20,907 bases of DNA from an uncultured Shinella sp. (GTDB lineage: Bacteria > Pseudomonadota > Alphaproteobacteria > Rhizobiales > Rhizobiaceae), in assembly GCA_946886325.1 (NCBI GenBank), contig CAMPIK010000004.1:1-20907 (forward strand), read 5' to 3'. The notes under the pieces were generated by a model. It worked only from the letters and a program-made list of their open reading frames with translations. It searched no databases and was not told the origin of the DNA. Of this stretch, positions 15,780 to 20,907 are shown one piece after another (position 1 is the first letter of the stretch; each line of letters begins with the position of its first letter). A program made the position numbers and the translations under genes.

Positions 15780-15802
15780 CGATAGTCTCCTCTCGGTTGA
15801 GA

Positions 15803-16576
15803 TTAATAGAGTGTACGGGCGAGGCGACGGGCCGTTTCGGCCAGCACCTCGGGTTTTTCACCGTCCGAAACCAGCGCATAGGCGACTTCGCCGATTTGCC
15901 AGTAGGCGGCATTGATCTCTTCGCGCGTCTCGACCAGCACCTGGCGGACCGTGAAATCGCCCGGACGGACGGCGAAGAGGGAAAGCTGTTCGCCGTCGCG
16001 GCGCGCGACGGCCATTTCGACGCTCGGGCCGAAGGCCGAGGGAAAGACCTGCACGTCGGAGACCGACCAGCCCCGCGGCAGTTCGGGAAGGACGATGCCG
16101 GTCGCCGAGCGGATGTCGGCGGCGTCATAGCGGCTCGTTTCGGGCTGGGACGGCATGGTCCCGCGCAGCACCGTCGTGCTGTGGGCCTTCAGTGCCTCGT
16201 CGACGAAGGCGGGTGCATGGACCGAAGCCACGACCTCGCCGGCACCGAAGGGACCGACATAGGCATGGGCAAGCCATCCGGCGCCGACAAACAGGGCGAC
16301 CGCGGCCGCCCGCTGGAACAGCGAGAAGAGCTTCCGCCTCGACAGCGCGCGCTCCAGGTTGCGCGCCGCTTCGCGTGTCGCCTGCCGCACATGCGGCCTG
16401 TATTCGGCCAGCGCCAGACGCAACTCGTCCTGAACCCTGAGGTTCGCCATGACCCTTGCGGCGATGGCGGGATGCTCGGACAGATAGGCCTCGACCTCTA
16501 TGCGGCGGGCGACATCGAGCTGGTCATCGACATAGGCGTCGAGATCGGCGTCCAGTATGGGGTCAACGCTTTTCAT
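15803..16576 (-). CDS. Membrane-bound anti-sigma factor
   Basis: Probable anti-sigma factor that holds the ECF sigma factor encoded just upstream. It has 257 residues: a cytoplasmic N-terminal domain (1-85) rich in helices (LDAYVDDQLDVARRIEVEAYL is typical of such domains), one membrane segment (about 88-107), and a periplasmic domain of about 150 residues. The periplasmic domain has beta-type sequences such as RGWSVSDVQVFPSAFGPSVE and FAVRPGDFTVRQV. The zinc-binding HxxxCxxC motif of the ZAS group is absent; the cytoplasmic part has no cysteine. The ATG at 16576 is preferred over one at 16591 because GGAGG lies eight bases upstream. The gene overlaps the end of the sigma gene by 14 bases, which implies coupled translation and balanced amounts of the pair. 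Confidence 0.85.
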   Translation of the reverse strand: MKSVDPILDADLDAYVDDQLDVARRIEVEAYLSEHPAIAARVMANLRVQDELRLALAEYRPHVRQATREAARNLERALSRRKLFSLFQRAAAVALFVGAGWLAHAYVGPFGAGEVVASVHAPAFVDEALKAHSTTVLRGTMPSQPETSRYDAADIRSATGIVLPELPRGWSVSDVQVFPSAFGPSVEMAVARRDGEQLSLFAVRPGDFTVRQVLVETREEINAAYWQIGEVAYALVSDGEKPEVLAETARRLARTLY

Positions 16577-17096
16577 CGTCGGCGCCTCCAATCAGTCTCA
16601 AATGGGATATTTGCCGCGGCTCGTCCTCGAAGGAACGCAGCCGGGCGCGGGCGCGCGACAGGCGCGACATCAGCGTGCCCACGGGAATGCCGAGTGCGGC
16701 GGCGGCTTCCTGGTAGGAGAGTTCTTCGATCGCGACGAGATGAAGCGCGGCGCGCTGCTCTTCCGGAAGCGCGAAGAAGGCAGACTGAACCTGCTTCAGG
16801 CGCACGGAATGATCCTGCGTCGGCTCGGCGGACTGCGGCGCAAGCTCGGCCGCCGCATCGATCCTCCGCTCGGCCGACTGGCGCCGGCGCAGCCGGTCGA
16901 TATGGGTGTTGTGCAGGATCGACATGAGCCAGTTGCGAACGCTGGCCCCGGTGCGGAACGTCGCCTTGCGCTCATAGGCGTTGACGAGCGCGTCGTGCAC
17001 GAGGTCTTCGGCATCCTCCGCATTGCGCGTCAGCGAGCGCGCATAGCGGCGAAGGGCGCCGAGCTGGCCGATGACATCGAACGGATTGCGTTTCAT
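16563..17096 (-). CDS. ECF-type RNA polymerase sigma factor
   Basis: Sigma-70 family factor of the extracytoplasmic-function class, directing RNA polymerase to a stress regulon. It has 177 residues: region 2 (about 8-75) with RSLTRNAEDAEDLVHDALV and ASVRNWLMSILHNTHIDRLRRR, and region 4 (about 108-160) with LPEEQRAALHLVAIEELSYQEAAAALGIPVGTLMSRLSRARARL in two clear helix-turn-helix parts. It overlaps the anti-sigma gene by 14 bases. The ATG at 17096 has only AGGA close upstream. Immediately before it is a GGAAT-N17-CGTATA pair that may be its own promoter. The pair resembles the rhizobial RpoE1/RpoE4 group, but I cannot assign it to a subgroup with certainty. The signal sensed is unknown. Confidence 0.9.
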   Translation of the reverse strand: MKRNPFDVIGQLGALRRYARSLTRNAEDAEDLVHDALVNAYERKATFRTGASVRNWLMSILHNTHIDRLRRRQSAERRIDAAAELAPQSAEPTQDHSVRLKQVQSAFFALPEEQRAALHLVAIEELSYQEAAAALGIPVGTLMSRLSRARARLRSFEDEPRQISHLRLIGGADDEKR

Positions 17097-17103
17097 ACAG
17101 TCC

Positions 17104-17131
17104 TATACGCAAGCCGCACGACCGGCATTCC
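17104..17131 (-). promoter_or_regulatory. Candidate autoregulated ECF promoter
   Basis: On the minus strand GGAAT (plus coordinates 17127-17131) is followed after 17 bases by CGTATA (17104-17109). The GGAA and CGT cores are those shared by many ECF-dependent promoters. Transcription would begin about at 17097, at or beside the ATG of the sigma gene, giving a leaderless or nearly leaderless message. Confidence 0.45.
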
Positions 17132-17154
17132 ATCGGCGATGAAATTTTTTGCCG

Positions 17155-17877
17155 TCAGGCCGGGATGCCGGCGGGGGTGCGGGCGTAATCGCGGGCCGGG
17201 GCCTCACGCTCCGCAGATTCCGGCTCCCCGCCATAGGCACGCAGGAAGCAGCGCACGGCATTTCGCGCCGCGGTCTCGAACTGCGCTTCCGTCGGCTTCT
17301 CGCCGAAAAGCGTGATCATCTGGAGATCGGCATTGGCGAGCGCCAGGAACTGTCGGGCCGCGACATCAACATCGTCTATCCGCAGCGCTCCCTTGTGCGC
17401 CAGACGGGAAAGGAGGGCGCCGAGTGCCGCGTCGATCTTGCCCGGCCCGTGCTCGCGCCAGGACTGGAAGAGATGGGGATAGCGCTCGCCCTCGTTCTGC
17501 ACCAGCCGGCGCAGGAAGCGGCCTTCCTTGTTGCAGATGCAGTTGCGCGACAGGCTCATCGAAAACCGGACGAGATCGTCTTCGAGATTGTCCGTACGCT
17601 CGGGAAATGTGGAGAGGATTGCGTAAAGCTGGGCATTGGCGCGGTCCATGACGTCGGCGACGACGGCCATGAACAGGGTCTCCTTCTCCCGGTAATGATT
17701 GTAGACCGTCTGGCGGGAGACGCAGGCCTCGGCCGCGATCTCGTCGATGCTGGCGCCGGAAAAGCCCTGCCGGCAAAAGACGTTGGCCGCAGCTTCCAGG
17801 ATCGACAGCCGCTTGGCGCAGTTGCCGCGCATCGGTTCGCTGGCCGCCTTTCGGGTGGGTTCGGGAATGTTTTTCAT
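17155..17877 (-). CDS. TetR/AcrR-family repressor, AefR-like
   Basis: DNA-binding repressor of 240 residues. The N-terminal TetR helix-turn-helix domain (about 22-70) includes ILEAAANVFCRQGFSGASID and VSRQTVYNHYREKETLF. The C-terminal ligand-binding domain (about 90-215) includes FLRRLVQNEGERYPHLFQSW, a pattern seen in AefR-like regulators of efflux systems. It is divergent from a Bcr/CflA-type exporter gene, which it most likely represses together with itself; an ATTTAGA-N8-TCTAAAT palindrome lies between them. Start at 17877 has a GGAG too close to be ideal; an ATG at 17832 is an alternative that would remove 15 polar residues and leave the DNA-binding domain intact. It ends 58 bases before the sigma gene on the same strand, without a visible terminator. 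Confidence 0.9.
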   Translation of the reverse strand: MKNIPEPTRKAASEPMRGNCAKRLSILEAAANVFCRQGFSGASIDEIAAEACVSRQTVYNHYREKETLFMAVVADVMDRANAQLYAILSTFPERTDNLEDDLVRFSMSLSRNCICNKEGRFLRRLVQNEGERYPHLFQSWREHGPGKIDAALGALLSRLAHKGALRIDDVDVAARQFLALANADLQMITLFGEKPTEAQFETAARNAVRCFLRAYGGEPESAEREAPARDYARTPAGIPA

Positions 17878-17895
17878 GCTCCATAGATAAGGCGT

Positions 17896-17924
17896 CTTGA
17901 CGATTTAGACAACAGTATCTAAAT
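17896..17924 (+). promoter_or_regulatory. Promoter of the MFS exporter gene
   Basis: CTTGAC (17896-17901), 17 bases, CTAAAT (17919-17924) matches the rhizobial housekeeping consensus CTTGAC-N17-CTATAT in 11 of 12 positions. Transcription would start near 17931, giving a leader of about 140 bases before the exporter start codon. Confidence 0.65.
17903..17924. promoter_or_regulatory. Candidate TetR operator
   Basis: ATTTAGA (17903-17909), 8 bases, TCTAAAT (17918-17924) is a perfect 7-bp-arm palindrome covering the spacer and -10 box of the exporter promoter. It also covers the likely -10 of the opposing tetR promoter (TACTGT at 17912-17917). Its size and position fit a TetR dimer site that blocks both promoters. 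Confidence 0.6.
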
Positions 17925-17940
17925 GGACATTACCGTCCAA
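17912..17940 (-). promoter_or_regulatory. Putative tetR promoter
   Basis: On the minus strand TTGGAC (plus coordinates 17935-17940) is followed after 17 bases by TACTGT (17912-17917). The spacing is ideal and the boxes are moderate. It is interleaved with the exporter promoter on the other strand, so the two probably cannot be occupied at once. Confidence 0.4.
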
Positions 17941-17950
17941 ATTACTGGAC
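17924..17950. repeat. TGGAC / GTCCA / TGGAC alternating repeat
   Basis: TGGAC (17924-17928), GTCCA (17935-17939) and TGGAC (17946-17950) are separated by six bases each (ATTACC and AATTAC), giving two overlapping inverted repeats with an 11-base period. This suits proteins bound on one face of the helix. It lies just downstream of the exporter promoter and over the tetR -35 box. Confidence 0.4.
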
Positions 17951-17957
17951 GAGCATG

Positions 17958-18042
17958 TTGCCGCGTGATCCTCCCAAGCCGCGCGGCAATCCTTATCCGA
18001 ACATTTCCACCTGCGAAGCGGGCGCGACGACGCGCCCGCTTC
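17958..18042 (+). promoter_or_regulatory. Structured 5' leader of the exporter gene
   Basis: Two inverted repeats lie in the leader. The first is TTGCCGCG (17958-17965) with CGCGGCAA (17982-17989). The second is a perfect 12-bp stem, GAAGCGGGCGCG (18015-18026) with CGCGCCCGCTTC (18031-18042), a 4-base loop ACGA, and a T5 run ten bases later (18053-18057). The second is terminator-like and could act as an attenuator upstream of the exporter start at 18073. No short leader peptide with its own stop codon was found. Confidence 0.5.
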
Positions 18043-18072
18043 CGGTCCCCTGTTTTTCGAGAGACGATCCTC

Positions 18073-19287
18073 ATGACGACATCCTTCTATCGAACGGCAA
18101 TCATTCTCGGATTGCTGTCGGCGATCGGACCCTTCGCCATCGACATGTACCTTCCCGCGCTGCCGTCGATCGGGCAGGACCTCGGGGCGGACACCAGCGC
18201 GGTGCAGTTAAGCCTGCTCGCCTTCTTCATCTCCTTCGCGCTCGCCCAACTCGTCTACGGGCCGCTTTCCGACATGTGGGGCCGCAAGGCGCCGCTCTAC
18301 CTCGGCATCGGCCTCTTCCTCATTGCCAGCGTCGGATGCGCCATCGCCGACGACATCGAGACGCTCGTCGCCTTCCGCTTCCTGCAGGGCATGGGCGGCG
18401 CGGCCGGCATGGTCATTCCGCGCGCCGTCGTGCGCGACATGCACACCGGTGTCGATGCGGCACGGCTGATGTCGCTCTTGATGCTGGTCTTCGGCATCTC
18501 GCCGATCCTGGCGCCACTTGCCGGCAGCGGCGTCATCGCCTTCTGGGGCTGGCGCGGGGTCTTCTGGGCCGTCACCATCGCGGCGCTGATCGGCCTCGTT
18601 CTGCTCGCGACGCAGATGAAGGAGACCCGTCCGAAGGCCGCCCGCGCCGAAAGCGGGATCCGCAGTGCGCTTCAAGCCTACCGGACGCTTCTCGCCGACC
18701 GGAACTTCCTGACGCTGACCTTCATCGGCGGCCTCGGCATCGCGAGCTTCCTCGTCTATCTCGCGAATTCGCCCTTCGTGCTGATCGACCATTTCGGCCT
18801 GACGCCGACGCAATACAGCATCGCCTTCTCGATCAACGCGGTGTCGTTCTTCACGGTGTCGCAGATGACCGGACGGCTCGGCGAACGCTTCGGTCTCGTC
18901 CGGGTGATGCGGGTGGCGGTCACAGCCTTCGCGCTCACCATGGCGGCGATGTTTGCCGTCATGAGCCTCGGCTTCGACCAGTTGCCGGTGATGGCCGTGT
19001 TCCTCTTCGCGGGCTACGGCTTTCTCGGCCTCGTTATCCCGACCAGCGCCGTGCTTGCCCTCGAGGAGCATGGCGAGATCGCGGGAACGGCATCGGCCCT
19101 GATGGGCACGTTGCATTTCGCGACGGCCGCTGTCGCCATGGTCGTCGCGAGCCTGTTCTTCGACGGCACGGCGCTGCCGATGGCCGGTGGCATAGCCCTT
19201 GCGGCCGTGCTGGCCTTCGTGCTGACGCAGGCAACGGTCGGCCGCAGGCGCCGGCAGATGGAAGTCGCCGCACCCGCAGCCGAGTGA
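18073..19287 (+). CDS. MFS multidrug exporter, Bcr/CflA family
   Basis: Inner-membrane proton-driven drug exporter of the 12-helix DHA1 type. It has 404 residues from the chosen ATG. TM1 carries the Bcr/CflA signature FAIDMYLPALPSI with D24, and the loop after TM2 has MFS motif A, GPLSDMWGRKAP (63-74). TM4 includes RFLQGMGGAAGMVIPRAVVRDMH, the basic and glycine-rich segment typical of Bcr. A short cytoplasmic tail (GRRRRQMEVAAPAAE) ends the protein. The frame is open upstream to 17923 in the leader, but that part is not hydrophobic and contains the hairpin; MTTSFYRTAI is the natural family start, though its ribosome-binding site is weak (GAGAG). It is controlled most likely by the divergent TetR. 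A bidirectional terminator follows. The substrate (bicyclomycin, chloramphenicol-like or another compound) cannot be predicted. Confidence 0.92.
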   Translation: MTTSFYRTAIILGLLSAIGPFAIDMYLPALPSIGQDLGADTSAVQLSLLAFFISFALAQLVYGPLSDMWGRKAPLYLGIGLFLIASVGCAIADDIETLVAFRFLQGMGGAAGMVIPRAVVRDMHTGVDAARLMSLLMLVFGISPILAPLAGSGVIAFWGWRGVFWAVTIAALIGLVLLATQMKETRPKAARAESGIRSALQAYRTLLADRNFLTLTFIGGLGIASFLVYLANSPFVLIDHFGLTPTQYSIAFSINAVSFFTVSQMTGRLGERFGLVRVMRVAVTAFALTMAAMFAVMSLGFDQLPVMAVFLFAGYGFLGLVIPTSAVLALEEHGEIAGTASALMGTLHFATAAVAMVVASLFFDGTALPMAGGIALAAVLAFVLTQATVGRRRRQMEVAAPAAE

Positions 19288-19308
19288 ACCTGCGAACCTG
19301 AACCTGTG

Positions 19309-19341
19309 CAAAGGCCCGGCGGTCAAACCGCCGGGCCTTTG
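19309..19341. terminator. Bidirectional intrinsic terminator between the exporter and ThuA-like genes
   Basis: A perfect 15-bp stem (arms 19309-19323 and 19327-19341) with a CAA loop. The arms begin CAAAGGCCCGG and end CCGGGCCTTTG, so each strand closes with a short A/T flank. It sits 22 bases after the exporter stop and 26 bases after the stop of the converging ThuA-like gene, serving both. Confidence 0.85.
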
Positions 19342-19366
19342 TCGTTGGAAGACCGCCCAGAAACGC

Positions 19367-20008
<642 letters not shown>

Positions 20009-20027
20009 GTGAATTCCTCCTGATGGC

Positions 20028-20907
20028 TTACCGGCCGATGCGGCCGTCGACGAGCGATTCCGACAGGGGCGCCGGACGGTCCGTCTTCGTGGTGATGGTG
20101 ATCGTCGTGCCGGTCTCGGCAGCCTTGTCGAAGGCTTCCATGACTTCCAGCACATGCAAAGCAAGGTCGCCGTTGGCCCGGTGCGGCCGGTTCGAGCGGA
20201 TCGCATGCGCCATGTCTGCGACGCCGAGCGAGCGGTAGTTGCCGTCCGCATAGGGTTCCGTCGTATCGCGCGGCTCGAAGGCGCCGCCCTTCTTCAGGAA
20301 CTCGATCTGGCCGCCGAAATGGTTCGGGTCGGGCACGATCAGCGTGCCTTCCGTGCCGTAGACCTCGAGTGGCACATGCTTGTGACCGGCGACGTCGAAA
20401 CTCATGCCGATCTGCACGACCGCGCCGCTCTCAAAGGCCATGACACCAGCGACATGGGTCGGCACATGGACCGGAACGACCTGGCCGTTGCGCGGCTCGC
20501 TGGTGATCGTGCGCTCCTTGCGCGCCGCCACCGCGAAACCGGCGACCTTGGCGACCGGGCCGAGCAGGTTGACGAGATCGGTGATGTAATAGGGTCCCAT
20601 GTCGAGCATCGGCCCGCCGCCCACCTCGTAGTAGAAGTCCGGGTTCGGATGCCAGCGCTCGTGTCCGGGGCACATGAAGGTCGCCGTGCCGCCGACCGGA
20701 ATGCCGAGCGCACCGGAATCGACGATGGCGCGCGCCGTCTGGTGCGACCCTCCGAGGAACGTATCGGGCGCCGCGCCGATGCGCAGGCCCTTCGCCTTGG
20801 CAGCGTCCGCCAGTGTCTTGCCCTCGGCGAAAGTGATGCCGAGCGGCTTTTCCGAATAGGTGTGTTTGCCCGCGTCCAGCGCCTGCATGGCGACCGCCAC
20901 ATGGGCC
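20028..20907 (-). CDS. Gfo/Idh/MocA-family oxidoreductase (5' partial)
   Basis: NAD(P)-dependent sugar or polyol dehydrogenase. The gene runs off the window end, so the first 70-80 residues with the Rossmann GxGxxG motif are missing; the frame enters as AHVAVAMQALDAGKH and reaches the family motif SEKPLG, whose Lys is catalytic. The substrate-binding domain follows, with GGGPMLDMGPYYITDL (the conserved D and following histidine-equivalent Tyr region). The C-terminal part includes VYGTEGTLIVPDPN and ADMAHAIRSNRPHRANGDLALHVLEVMEA. The substituted GPYY in place of the more common GxHx(x)D is a point to note for substrate choice. It lies just upstream of the ThuA-like gene, matching the thuBA partnership, and may belong to an ABC sugar-transport operon lying outside the window. 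Confidence 0.9.
   Translation of the reverse strand, partial: AHVAVAMQALDAGKHTYSEKPLGITFAEGKTLADAAKAKGLRIGAAPDTFLGGSHQTARAIVDSGALGIPVGGTATFMCPGHERWHPNPDFYYEVGGGPMLDMGPYYITDLVNLLGPVAKVAGFAVAARKERTITSEPRNGQVVPVHVPTHVAGVMAFESGAVVQIGMSFDVAGHKHVPLEVYGTEGTLIVPDPNHFGGQIEFLKKGGAFEPRDTTEPYADGNYRSLGVADMAHAIRSNRPHRANGDLALHVLEVMEAFDKAAETGTTITITTKTDRPAPLSESLVDGRIGR

Overview
This is a GC-rich, densely coding stretch that reads as an ordinary chromosomal or chromid segment of an alphaproteobacterium, most likely Rhizobiales (Rhizobiaceae such as Ensifer, Rhizobium or Shinella). The pointers are the malonate TRAP operon in the rhizobial order matPQMAB with a divergent GntR regulator, a Sinorhizobium-type phospholipid N-methyltransferase relative, a ThuA/ThuB-like pair, and CTTGAC-type promoters. 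That placement is inferred from gene content, not from an alignment. I see no insertion sequence, prophage, integrase, CRISPR array, tRNA or rRNA.

Layout. 1-2368 (+): the end of a sugar-catabolic operon, with a two-domain aldehyde dehydrogenase resembling ALDH16 (cut by the window start) and a FucU/RbsD-type mutarotase. 2416-8347 (-): the malonate operon matP-matQ-matM-matA-matB, with three 4-base ATGA overlaps and a strong hairpin between matP and matQ. 8478-9152 (+): divergent GntR/FCD regulator, with a TGTATACA palindrome in the shared intergenic region. 9265-11414 (+): an OmpR/EnvZ-like two-component pair. 11530-13954 (+): a small SAM methyltransferase, a fumarylacetoacetate-hydrolase-family enzyme close to 2-keto-3-deoxy-D-xylonate dehydratase, and a gamma-carbonic-anhydrase-like protein. 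13962-17096 (-): a small three-helix membrane protein, a DUF2076 protein, a Bax-inhibitor-1 family protein, an anti-sigma factor and an ECF sigma factor. 17155-19287: a TetR regulator (-) divergent from a Bcr/CflA-type drug exporter (+), with interleaved promoters and a structured leader. 19367-20907 (-): a ThuA-like protein and a Gfo/Idh/MocA oxidoreductase (cut by the window end).

How the genes work together. MatPQM imports malonate, MatB makes malonyl-CoA at the cost of ATP, and MatA decarboxylates it to acetyl-CoA; the divergent regulator probably senses malonate or a related acid. The sigma and anti-sigma genes overlap and run on into BI-1 after 23 bases, suggesting an envelope or membrane stress unit. 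TetR probably represses both itself and the exporter. The ThuA-like and Gfo/Idh proteins probably act on a sugar or polyol, as ThuAB do on disaccharides. I did not find an obviously new multi-gene system. The most noteworthy signals are regulatory: the exporter leader, the interleaved TetR/MFS promoters and the near-leaderless ECF promoter. The sigma/anti-sigma/BI-1 arrangement and the half-dead ALDH16-like enzyme are the most noteworthy gene-level signals.
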